A DNA stretch of 7,453 nt. Origin: Sneathiella sp. GTDB lineage: Bacteria; Pseudomonadota; Alphaproteobacteria; Sneathiellales; Sneathiellaceae. The notes beneath the pieces are model-generated. The model did no database searches. It saw only the letters and a program-made list of their open reading frames with translations, and had not been told where the DNA came from. Where the stretch lies: NCBI GenBank assembly GCA_002732675.1, contig NVRR01000151.1, forward strand, positions 1 through 7,453, written 5' to 3'. The position numbers and the translations under genes are program-made. This document shows, one piece after another, positions 1 through 6,024 of the stretch; within the stretch, counting starts at the first letter, position 1; each line of letters begins with the position of its first letter.

Positions 1-1
1 T

Positions 2-1030
2 GGCGATTATGGTTTCCCTGAAAGCCATGCCGCCAGTTTCGCCTTGCTTGTCTATGCGTCGGCCTGGTTGAAGCAGGCCTATCCCGCAGTCTTTGCAGCG
101 GCACTTCTTAATTGCCAGCCCATGGGTTTTTATGCGCCCGCGCAAATCATTCGGGATGCCCGCGATCATCACGTGCAGGTTTTCGCCATCGACATTAATT
201 ACAGCCTTTGGGATAACACGTTGGAGGAGGCCCATACGGTTGCGGGCATACCGAAGAAGGCCCTGCGGCTTGGATTTCGGCAAATAAAAGGCTTCAAGGA
301 AATTCACGCCGAAGCCTTGGTGTCACACCGGGGCAAGGGATATCTCAGCGTTCGCGATCTTTGGCGGCGGAGCGGGTTGGATGCGGCGGCACTGGAGCGG
401 CTGGCCGAGGCAGATGCCTTTCGCTCCCTCGGCCTCAACCGCCGGGCAGCGCTGTGGGAGGCGCGAGCGCTCAGCAATTATGAACTGCCGCTCTTTGCCC
501 ATGCTGAGGATAAATTTCGCCCCGGCGCTAATCGCCCGACTTTCACGCCGTTTAAAGAACCGCAAGTCATCCTGCCGCCGCCCAAACTGGCCGAAGATGT
601 GATGCTGGATTATGAGCGCACGCGCTTCTCGCTAAAGGCCCATCCGCTGGAGCTGTTCCGCAACGATCTGACCAAAGCCGAGATGATTACGGCCAAACGG
701 CTTAACTATACGGCCAATGGTACAACTATTCGTCTGGCCGGGCTTGTCCTCAACCGCCAGCGTCCCGGCACCGCCAAGGGTGTCCTGTTTATGACGTTGG
801 AAGATGAGACGGGCTGGGCCAATCTGGTGGTCTGGTCAAAAATATTCGAGAAATACCGCCGTATTATCCTCGGCAGCCGTCTTCTTGCAATCGAAGGCGA
901 GGTGCAGAAGGAAGGTATCGTCATCCATGTGGTGGTCAAAAAAGCTTTCGATATGGGGCCCGACCTCTCCAGCCTTTTGGAGAACCCCGACGCCCCCCTT
1001 GTCCTGCCCGAAGGCCGCGATTTTCGTTGA
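2..1030 (+). CDS. dnaE2: Error-prone DNA polymerase DnaE2 (ImuC), C-terminal part, 5' end outside window
   Basis: The reading frame is open from base 2, so the gene begins before the window; 342 residues are visible. DnaE2 is the alpha-subunit-like polymerase of the SOS mutasome and carries out translesion synthesis with ImuA and ImuB. The fragment opens with YGFPESHAASFALLVYASAW, a highly conserved DnaE segment. PMGFYAPAQIIRDAR follows at about residues 40-54, then helix-hairpin-helix-like sequence at about 90-155. An OB-fold comes at about 243-315, containing LVLNRQRPGTAKGVLFMTLE and the downstream NLVVW. The OB-fold wording (RQRPGTAKG) and the terminal GRDFR match DnaE2 rather than the replicative DnaE1, which is why I call it DnaE2. 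No frameshift or early stop is seen. Any imuA/imuB genes and a LexA box would lie to the left and cannot be checked. The following gene starts 59 bases downstream on the same strand, with no clear terminator between. Confidence 0.95.
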   Translation, partial: GDYGFPESHAASFALLVYASAWLKQAYPAVFAAALLNCQPMGFYAPAQIIRDARDHHVQVFAIDINYSLWDNTLEEAHTVAGIPKKALRLGFRQIKGFKEIHAEALVSHRGKGYLSVRDLWRRSGLDAAALERLAEADAFRSLGLNRRAALWEARALSNYELPLFAHAEDKFRPGANRPTFTPFKEPQVILPPPKLAEDVMLDYERTRFSLKAHPLELFRNDLTKAEMITAKRLNYTANGTTIRLAGLVLNRQRPGTAKGVLFMTLEDETGWANLVVWSKIFEKYRRIILGSRLLAIEGEVQKEGIVIHVVVKKAFDMGPDLSSLLENPDAPLVLPEGRDFR

Positions 1031-1078
1031 GGCTACCTCTGGATCCAAAATGCCCGTATGCTGGCCGAATATCTGTGT

Positions 1079-1084
1079 AGGAGG
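1079..1084 (+). promoter_or_regulatory. Strong Shine-Dalgarno for the EamA-family gene
   Basis: AGGAGG within a G-rich run lies five bases before the ATG at 1090. This near-perfect anti-16S match fixes that start and suggests efficient translation. Confidence 0.8.
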
Positions 1085-1089
1085 GGGAC

Positions 1090-1521
1090 ATGAATTATTC
1101 TGGGTACTGGCAGTTTTGGGCGTTGCTGGCGGCAGTGTTTGCGGCGCTGACGGCTATTTTGGCGAAAGTCGGGGTGAGTGATATTAACGCGAATTTTGCG
1201 ACATTCCTGCGCACCGTCGTGGTCGTCATGGCCCTAGCCTTGCTGTTGGTCTTTACCGGCGAATTTCAGGGCGGCGAAAAAGTAACATCGAAAGCCGCGA
1301 TATTTCTGATCCTGTCTGGCCTCGCCACCGGGGCGTCGTGGCTCTGCTATTTTCAGGCATTGAAGATGGGTAATGCGTCGCAAGTGGCGCCGGTGGATAA
1401 ATTAAGCGTCGTTTTCGTTGCCATTCTCGCCAGCCTGTTTTTGGGGGAACAGCTCTCGACAACCGGCTGGATCGGGGTTGGTCTGGTCTCAGCGGGGGCT
1501 CTTCTGGTGGCGGTCAGTTAA
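1090..1521 (+). CDS. Half-size EamA/DMT-superfamily membrane transporter
   Basis: This 143-residue integral inner-membrane protein consists of a single EamA unit. Five hydrophobic segments are visible at about residues 8-25, 36-55, 69-90, 97-118 and 122-142. The last two helices carry the EamA signature, with APVDKLSVVFVAILASLFLGE around 99-120 followed by a Gly-rich final helix. Full-length EamA transporters have two such units in about 300 residues, so this copy presumably works as a dimer; that is inference. The substrate cannot be told from sequence, because the superfamily exports amino acids, metabolites and drugs. The ATG at 1090 is preceded at five bases by AGGAGG. The gene follows dnaE2 after 59 bases and could be read through from it, but no functional link to SOS mutagenesis is apparent. 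The protein ends normally in the fifth helix, so it looks like a natural short family member rather than a truncated ten-helix one. Confidence 0.88.
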   Translation: MNYSGYWQFWALLAAVFAALTAILAKVGVSDINANFATFLRTVVVVMALALLLVFTGEFQGGEKVTSKAAIFLILSGLATGASWLCYFQALKMGNASQVAPVDKLSVVFVAILASLFLGEQLSTTGWIGVGLVSAGALLVAVS

Positions 1522-1527
1522 TCGATG

Positions 1528-1546
1528 ATCCCGCAAGAGACGGGAT
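1528..1546 (+). terminator. Small hairpin after the EamA-family gene, possible weak terminator
   Basis: ATCCCG (1528-1533) and CGGGAT (1541-1546) form a six-base-pair stem with a seven-base loop, seven bases after the stop codon. No T-run follows directly, only CACGCGCCCTCTTT. It is therefore at best a weak or Rho-assisted terminator, or simply 3' end protection. Confidence 0.3.
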
Positions 1547-1551
1547 TCACG

Positions 1552-1598
1552 CGCCCTCTTTAAATATGTATAAGGGAGGGACGTTACAGGAGAGGGCG
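1552..1598 (+). promoter_or_regulatory. Leader with alternative hairpins, one masking the downstream ribosome binding site
   Basis: CGCCCTCT (1552-1559) is the exact reverse complement of AGAGGGCG (1591-1598). Two further T-G wobbles extend the stem to 1552-1561 with 1589-1598, covering GGAG of the AGGAG Shine-Dalgarno at 1588-1592. The same left arm can instead pair with AAGGGAGGG at 1573-1580 (eight pairs including two wobbles), which would free the Shine-Dalgarno. The two stems exclude each other, as in attenuators and thermosensors. The pairing is visible in the sequence; a regulatory role is inference. Confidence 0.35.
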
Positions 1599-1601
1599 TA
1601 G

Positions 1602-2162
1602 GTGCGAATGAATTGGATGCTGAAACAGATACTTGTGGGGCGGGAGGGTCGCCAGACCATTGCGAAATATGCGACCGGAGCGGATCAGTATCTCGGGGTC
1701 GGATTGGTGCTGTCGGCAGCCGCGCTTGGCTTGGCGCTCACTGCCCCGGCGATAACAACAACTGGATACCTTGGGCTTATGGGGACCTATTCCCTGCTAG
1801 ATATGATTATGCCGCTCATGAAAGGCGGGCAGGGGAATGCCGCGATCTTTATTGTGGTTGTCGCGCTTTTGCTGCCCATTATTTTTCTCTCAAGCGCGTT
1901 TGAGGTTTGGTATAAGCACGAATTGCAGGGCGATAAATTCGAACGCAAAGCGGCTCGTCTACGGCAATATGGCAAACTCTGGTTTCTGGAATTCGCGGCG
2001 CTTTTGTTTGGTCTCTATACAGTTCTCACCGCTGACGCAGATATTGTCCTACACCTACCTGTTTACTATCTGATGATCTCACTCGGAATGCAAAAACTTG
2101 TCTTCACCCGCCTCAGTCTGATGATTGCCTCTGTCAAATATGTTGAGGATGAGGAAGGCTAG
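1602..2162 (+). CDS. Four-helix membrane protein, distantly PqiA-like
   Basis: This 186-residue protein has four likely membrane helices at about residues 29-52, 81-100, 126-144 and 148-170. A charged loop at 103-125 contains KHELQGDKFERKAARLRQYGK. The order resembles one PqiA module: a helix ending in a Pro, then G-rich GYLGLMGTYSLLDMIMPLMKGG, a helix with a Pro (LLLPI), a basic loop, then GKLWFLEFAALLF where PqiA has G-x-W-S-M-L-D-V-F. PqiA proteins act with MCE-domain PqiB in envelope lipid transport and are induced by paraquat. The PqiA cysteine-rich zinc motifs are absent and no MCE gene is in view, so function here is unknown. GTG at 1602 is chosen because AGGAG ends nine bases before it; ATG at 1608 is the alternative. 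The leader contains competing hairpins (1552-1598). Confidence 0.75.
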   Translation: MRMNWMLKQILVGREGRQTIAKYATGADQYLGVGLVLSAAALGLALTAPAITTTGYLGLMGTYSLLDMIMPLMKGGQGNAAIFIVVVALLLPIIFLSSAFEVWYKHELQGDKFERKAARLRQYGKLWFLEFAALLFGLYTVLTADADIVLHLPVYYLMISLGMQKLVFTRLSLMIASVKYVEDEEG

Positions 2163-2267
2163 GCCATAAAGGCAACATTAAGGTTTTAGGATTACCCTTC
2201 TTTTCTGCTTCCATATTATCGGCATATTTGTAAACTATTAAGTGAAGTAGCGTCGCGTATTGGGTTG

Positions 2268-2272
2268 AGGAG
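2268..2272 (+). promoter_or_regulatory. Shine-Dalgarno that decides the methyltransferase start
   Basis: AGGAG lies seven bases before a GTG at 2280. An upstream in-frame TTG at 2265 would put this site inside the coding sequence and has no Shine-Dalgarno of its own, so GTG 2280 is the better start. Confidence 0.7.
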
Positions 2273-2279
2273 ATTACCA

Positions 2280-3053
2280 GTGTTAAAGTTTATGTTCGCC
2301 AAAACGGGGCGATATACGACTTTCGAAGTCGAGCATTACCAGTTTCGCCGCATACTGCGGTCCTTCCTGATTAATTTTAAATATCGCGGACTATTGCCGA
2401 CTATGCTGGGAACTGTCGCAGGCGCTACCAGAAAGTCTAAGCTTCCGATATTACAGGATTATTTGTTTCACAGGCAAAGTGGCCTTAAGGATTGGCTGGA
2501 TATAGGGGGGCTTATTGATCAGAAAGACCTGGATGTTCCCGAAGAAAATAGGGGGTCAGGATTAAGATATGAGGCAACCTCGGAGTACGAACTTCGGTAT
2601 GTCCTGGAAAGCCTGAAAATACCGTATCCATCCTATAATTTTATCGATTATGGATCCGGTAAAGGCATCGCACAGGCCATCGCCGCTGAATATCCTTTCA
2701 ACGCCGTAACCGGTATAGAGTATAGTCGCAAACTTCACTTGATCGCCGAGCGGAATATTGAAGAAGTCAAAAGGAGGGGCAAAGCCGTCTGCAGAGATGT
2801 GACCTCCCAATGTGGTGATGCGATGGCACATGAGCTCCCCAATATGCCGCATGTCATTTATCTCTTTAATTCGTTTGGTGCAGATATTTTGAAAGTAGTT
2901 CTAGACCGAATTACGACGGATTTGGCGGGAATTAAGCAGCCCATTTATCTACTCTACAACAATCCGATGCAGCAGGAGACTGTTGAGGAACATGGGTTTT
3001 TCCATCTTATCGCCAAACCTATGGGCGGTAAATGGCGGGTTTATTCCTCGTAA
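2280..3053 (+). CDS. Class I SAM-dependent methyltransferase of unknown substrate
   Basis: This is a 257-residue soluble protein. The Rossmann-fold methyltransferase motifs are clear: motif I FIDYGSGKG at about residues 121-129 binds SAM, and the acidic residue after strand 2 is Glu147 in TGIEYS. CGDAM (178-182) and VIYLFNSFG (192-200) mark the strand-4 region, and LLYNNP (224-229) the later strand. The block GLRYEATSEYELRYVL before motif I is typical of a widespread uncharacterised methyltransferase family. The N-terminal 90 residues are basic and hydrophobic, with no recognisable domain or signal peptide. The target could be protein, lipid or small molecule. Start GTG 2280 is set by AGGAG. 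GC is lower than in neighbours (43-48% in three 60-base stretches counted), and at least five Ile codons are ATA, which hints at later acquisition. The gene stands alone, 117 bases after the previous gene and 131 before the next. Confidence 0.88.
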   Translation: MLKFMFAKTGRYTTFEVEHYQFRRILRSFLINFKYRGLLPTMLGTVAGATRKSKLPILQDYLFHRQSGLKDWLDIGGLIDQKDLDVPEENRGSGLRYEATSEYELRYVLESLKIPYPSYNFIDYGSGKGIAQAIAAEYPFNAVTGIEYSRKLHLIAERNIEEVKRRGKAVCRDVTSQCGDAMAHELPNMPHVIYLFNSFGADILKVVLDRITTDLAGIKQPIYLLYNNPMQQETVEEHGFFHLIAKPMGGKWRVYSS

Positions 3054-3063
3054 TTTTGCTCTC

Positions 3064-3079
3064 CGCCACCAGGTTGGCG
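3064..3079 (+). terminator. Short GC hairpin after the methyltransferase gene, doubtful terminator
   Basis: CGCCA (3064-3068) and TGGCG (3075-3079) form a five-pair stem with a six-base loop, 11 bases after the stop codon. No T-run follows immediately; a T-rich patch comes only at 3093-3104. It may help stop transcription or may be chance. Confidence 0.22.
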
Positions 3080-3184
3080 CGTTCATACAGCCTTGATTAT
3101 TTTCCCCTAAGCATTGAAAAGACTTGAACGAAAATACACCTATAAAGAGTATTTAGTCCTTTTATTCAATCAAGGAAGCGGGAT

Positions 3185-3829
3185 ATGGTGGGGATAGATG
3201 TTCAGAGAAACATGAAGAGCACGCTGGAGAGTATTCTCCAAGCCTGGGCTGCCTGGGTAAATGAAGAAGCCGATGGCACGGAAAAAACTCATTATAAAAG
3301 CGCCTCGGAACTGGCAACCCTGGAGGGGACTGTGGTTGCGGGGTCAAAGGCGATCCGGGCCTATTTTATTGATCTCAGAGGTCGATGCGGCGGCCCCGCG
3401 AAACTGACGGCAACCCTTTCAAAATATACAAAGACAGTCGGGCTGGAAGACGGGAAAGTACCGGGGGAGGCGTTTATCTGGGCGGATTTTTCAGCCCAAG
3501 GCGATAAGCAGTCCGTAACGGGCTCGCTTCTGCACAAATTTACCATCGATAGCGCCGCCTCATGGGACTTAAGGATGACAGTCATCCTCGCGGAAACAGC
3601 CATTTCAACGGGAACAGATGCAGCGCCGACGCCGCCACCCGCCACAGCGGAAAACAAGACAAATCCGTCACCTGAGACGACAGCGACAACAGCCACAACG
3701 CCGCCGCCGCCCACGACCGCCTCGACCAGCAGCACAGAGGATAAGACAGCGCCGACCTCGACCGAGAGTGTTGGAACGGATACGCCAAAGACGGAGAGCC
3801 CGACGACGCCAGAACAGCCACAGAATTAG
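3185..3829 (+). CDS. Protein with possible NTF2/SnoaL-like domain and Thr/Pro/Ser-rich tail
   Basis: This 214-residue protein has two distinct parts. Residues 10-140 look like a small alpha+beta fold: an opening helix with ILQAWAAWVNEEADG, a segment VVAGSKAIRAYFIDL, then alternating strand-like stretches (KLTATLSKY, EAFIWADFSAQ, SVTGSLLHKFTI, WDLRMTVILAET). The W-rich first helix followed by GSKAIRAYF resembles SnoaL/NTF2-like proteins, in which a cone-shaped pocket binds a ligand; this is a guess from pattern alone. Residues 141-214 are low complexity, with 23 Thr, 15 Pro and 8 Ser in 74 residues and no aromatics, so the tail is probably disordered. No signal peptide or membrane helix is present, so it is likely cytoplasmic. 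ATG 3185 has AGGA eight bases upstream. The gene converges with the VWA gene, with 10 bases between the stop codons. Function is unknown. Confidence 0.72.
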   Translation: MVGIDVQRNMKSTLESILQAWAAWVNEEADGTEKTHYKSASELATLEGTVVAGSKAIRAYFIDLRGRCGGPAKLTATLSKYTKTVGLEDGKVPGEAFIWADFSAQGDKQSVTGSLLHKFTIDSAASWDLRMTVILAETAISTGTDAAPTPPPATAENKTNPSPETTATTATTPPPPTTASTSSTEDKTAPTSTESVGTDTPKTESPTTPEQPQN

Positions 3830-3839
3830 ACGGAAAAGG

Positions 3840-5018
3840 TTATCGGTTAAGCTCTTTCATGGCCGCTTCCAGACCGCCCATAGTGAGCGGGAACATGCGG
3901 TCCGTCATCAGCTGCTTCACCATTTGTACAGACGGTGTGTAGTCCCAGTATTTCTCCGGTACCGGATTGAGCCAGACGGCCTTGTGATAGATACCGAGTA
4001 TCCGCTCCATCCAGGCCTGGCCCGCTTCCTCGTTCCAATGCTCGACACTGCCGCCCGCGTAGGCGATTTCATAGGGGCTCATGGTCGCATCACCGACAAT
4101 AATCAGCTTATAGTCGGCGGGGTAGGTATGCAGCACATCCCATGTCGGCATGAACGACGTATGGCGGCGGTTATTCTCCTTCCACAGTTTTTCGTAAACG
4201 CAATTGTGGAAATAATAGAACTCCAGATGTTTGAACTCACTGCGGGCCGCTGAGAACAATTCCTCACAGGACTTGATATGATCATCCATGGAGCCGCCGA
4301 TATCAAACAGGATCAGCACTTTCACCGTATTATGTCGCTCGGGCCGCATTTTTAGATCGAGAAAACCAGCATTGCGTGCCGTCGAACGAATGGTCTCGTC
4401 GAGATCAAGTTCCTCCGCCGCACCCTCGCGGGCGAATTGCCGAAGCCGCTTCATCGCCATCTTGATGTTGCGGGTGCCAAGCTCGACGCTGTCATCGAGG
4501 TTTTTATATTCGCGCTTGTCCCAGACTTTCACTGCCTTGCGGTGGCGGCTTTCTTTCTGACCAATACGAACACCTTCGGGATTATAACCATAAGCCCCGA
4601 ACGGCGACTTGCCTGCGGTCCCGATCCATTTATTGCCGCCCTGATGACGCTTTTCCTGCTCTTTCAGGCGTTCCTGCAGGGTTTCCATCAGCTTTTCCCA
4701 GCCGCCCATGGCCTCGACTTGCGCCTTTTCCTCGTCGCTTAGCGAAAGTTCAGCAAGTTTTTTGAGCCATTCTTCGGGAATATCAACCGCCTCGTCACCG
4801 GACAAAAATTCGATGCCATTGAAGCAATGCCCGAAGACCCGATCGAATTTGTCGAGGTTTTTTTCGTCCTTCACCAGGGTCGTCCGCGCCAGATAATAAA
4901 AATCATTTACGGAATATTCGGCGCAGCCTGCTTTCAATGCTTCAATCAGAGTCAGATATTCGCGTAAACTGACCGGAACCTGGGCATCTTTCAGGGTAAA
5001 AAAGAATTTGGTAAACAT
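3840..5018 (-). CDS. CoxE-like VWA-domain protein, partner of the MoxR ATPase
   Basis: This 392-residue cytoplasmic protein contains a C-terminal von Willebrand factor A domain of the CoxE type (about residues 232-385). The metal-ion site (MIDAS) is visible as DIGGS at 239-243 in KVLILFDIGGSMDDH. The usual DxSxS has Gly241 in place of its first Ser, while Asp239 and Ser243 are kept. VGDATMSPYE at 308-317 supplies the later conserved Asp310. The N-terminal 225 residues are helical and charged, with an acidic/basic stretch at 84-128 and a Gly-rich loop around 127-150. In CoxE, CbbO and NorD systems, VWA proteins bring a MoxR-type ATPase to its target, often for metal-site assembly or protein remodelling. 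The MoxR gene lies 12 bases upstream, and AAGG, the likely Shine-Dalgarno, overlaps its TAA stop (TTAAGG), which suggests coupled translation. The specific target cannot be read from the window. Confidence 0.92.
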   Translation of the reverse strand: MFTKFFFTLKDAQVPVSLREYLTLIEALKAGCAEYSVNDFYYLARTTLVKDEKNLDKFDRVFGHCFNGIEFLSGDEAVDIPEEWLKKLAELSLSDEEKAQVEAMGGWEKLMETLQERLKEQEKRHQGGNKWIGTAGKSPFGAYGYNPEGVRIGQKESRHRKAVKVWDKREYKNLDDSVELGTRNIKMAMKRLRQFAREGAAEELDLDETIRSTARNAGFLDLKMRPERHNTVKVLILFDIGGSMDDHIKSCEELFSAARSEFKHLEFYYFHNCVYEKLWKENNRRHTSFMPTWDVLHTYPADYKLIIVGDATMSPYEIAYAGGSVEHWNEEAGQAWMERILGIYHKAVWLNPVPEKYWDYTPSVQMVKQLMTDRMFPLTMGGLEAAMKELNR

Positions 5019-5030
5019 ATGGGCGTCGCC

Positions 5031-5876
5031 TTAACGCTGCTCGCGGCGGGAGAGGAAAGCCAGGCGTTCAAACAGATGCACATCCTGCTCGTTCTTAAGC
5101 AGCGCCCCGTGGAGCGGCGGGATCAGCTTCGATGGATCTTTGGAGCGCAGGACCTCCTCAGGCAATTCTTCGGACATTAGCAGTTTCAGCCAGTCCAGAA
5201 GTTCGCTGGTCGAAGGCTTCTTTTTAAGGCCGGGAGTTTCACGGACATCAAAAAACACCTTCAGTGCATCGCGTACCAGTTCTCGCTTGGCATCGGGATG
5301 ATGGACGTCAATGATCCTCTCCATGGTTTCCGTATCGGGAAAGCTGATATAATGGAAGAAACAACGGCGCAGAAACGCGTCCGGCAGTTCCTTTTCGTTG
5401 TTGGACGTGATAATCACCAATGGCCGATGCGTTGCCTTAATGGTTTCCTGGGTTTCGTAGACAAAGAACTCCATGCGATCCAGCTCTTGCAGCAAATCGT
5501 TCGGAAACTCGATATCCGCCTTATCAATCTCGTCAATCAGAAGGACCGGGCTCTCATCGGCCGTGAACGCCTCCCACATCTTGCCGGGACGGATATAGTT
5601 GGAGATATCATGGACTTTCTCCGCGCCGAGCTGCGAATCGCGCAGACGGGAAACGGCATCATATTCATACAGACCCTGTTGTGCCTTGGTCGTGGATTTG
5701 ATGTTCCATTCGATAAACCGTTTGCCAAGGGCGTTTGCGACTTCCTGGGCCAGGACTGTCTTGCCGGTCCCGGGCTCTCCCTTGATCAGCAACGGCCGCT
5801 CCAATGTTATGGCGGCATTAACGGCGATCATCAGATCTTCCGTTGCAACATATGTATCGGTACCTTTAAATTTCAT
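5031..5876 (-). CDS. MoxR-family AAA+ ATPase
   Basis: This 281-residue AAA+ ATPase is expected to form hexameric rings that remodel or activate a target protein with its VWA partner. Visible motifs are Walker A GEPGTGKT at 33-40, Walker B LLIDEID at 112-118, sensor 1 ITSNNEKELPDAFLRRC at 156-172 including the arginine-finger pair Arg170/Arg171, and the sensor-2 region KKPSTSELLDWL at 219-230. The block STTKAQQGLYEYDAVSRLRD (61-80) and the overall length look like the PA2707-type/CoxD-related branch of MoxR proteins that pair with CoxE-like VWA genes; the branch assignment is from memory. ATG 5876 is chosen because GAGAG precedes it and family members begin at about this MKFKGT segment. An in-frame TTG at 5888 has no ribosome site. 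A plausible promoter and a palindromic element lie upstream at 5932-5983. The VWA gene follows after 12 bases. Confidence 0.95.
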   Translation of the reverse strand: MKFKGTDTYVATEDLMIAVNAAITLERPLLIKGEPGTGKTVLAQEVANALGKRFIEWNIKSTTKAQQGLYEYDAVSRLRDSQLGAEKVHDISNYIRPGKMWEAFTADESPVLLIDEIDKADIEFPNDLLQELDRMEFFVYETQETIKATHRPLVIITSNNEKELPDAFLRRCFFHYISFPDTETMERIIDVHHPDAKRELVRDALKVFFDVRETPGLKKKPSTSELLDWLKLLMSEELPEEVLRSKDPSKLIPPLHGALLKNEQDVHLFERLAFLSRREQR

Positions 5877-5931
5877 GCTTACTCTCAATTGTTTTTGTTC
5901 TTGGATTGGCCAAAGGGACCGTATCCCCTAG

Positions 5932-5960
5932 AAAATAGGATGTGGTGCGATAATGATCAA
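5932..5960 (-). promoter_or_regulatory. Candidate sigma-70 promoter for the MoxR-VWA operon
   Basis: Read on the minus strand, TTGATC (5960-5955) is followed after exactly 17 bases by TATTTT (5937-5932). This is a reasonable -35/-10 pair, about 56 bases upstream of the ATG at 5876. The repeated palindrome at 5963-5983 sits directly upstream, centred roughly 45 bases before the expected start of transcription. That is a position used by activators. Not proven. Confidence 0.45.
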
Positions 5961-5962
5961 GT

Positions 5963-5983
5963 AAATTGACAAAAAGTCATTTA
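5963..5983. promoter_or_regulatory. Palindromic element, copy 1 (possible operator)
   Basis: The core is TGAC (5967-5970), AAAAA, then GTCA (5976-5979), flanked by AAAT on the left and TTT on the right. It matches the element at 6818-6838 at 18 of 21 positions. It lies in the 148-base gap between the carbonic anhydrase 3' end and the MoxR gene, just upstream of the candidate MoxR promoter. The duplication and symmetry suggest a dimeric transcription factor site; the factor is unknown. Confidence 0.45.
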
Positions 5984-6024
5984 GAGACACATTAAATCGA
6001 GCGGTGGTGATCGGTCGAGATGCC

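Noticed and set aside
804..1181. 125-residue + strand open frame bridging dnaE2 and the EamA-family gene
   Set aside because: It overlaps both real genes in another frame, and its sequence looks like a shadow translation.
2180..2206. Possible terminator AAGG...CCTT followed by TTTTC after the PqiA-like gene
   Set aside because: Only four base pairs form and the T-run is broken, so it is not a credible intrinsic terminator.
3114..3146. Promoter-like TTGAAA / TTGAAC and TATAAA upstream of the 3185 gene
   Set aside because: The spacings are 21 and 11 bases, outside the normal range. A heat-shock (CTTGAA / CCTATA) reading also has too short a spacer (10 bases).
3618..4253. 211-residue + strand open frame, very Arg-rich
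   Set aside because: It overlaps the Thr/Pro tail in another frame and the VWA gene antisense. Its composition (runs of Arg/Pro/Gln) is what a frame-shifted ACN/CCN repeat yields.
5906..5927. TTGGCCAA palindrome and a GGGA-N5-TCCC inverted repeat in the MoxR leader
   Set aside because: Both are short (8 and 4+4 bases) and of a size expected by chance; no second copy was seen.
5298..5969. 223-residue + strand open frame
   Set aside because: It is fully antisense to the MoxR gene, whose conserved motifs are certain. It has no recognisable motif or good ribosome site.
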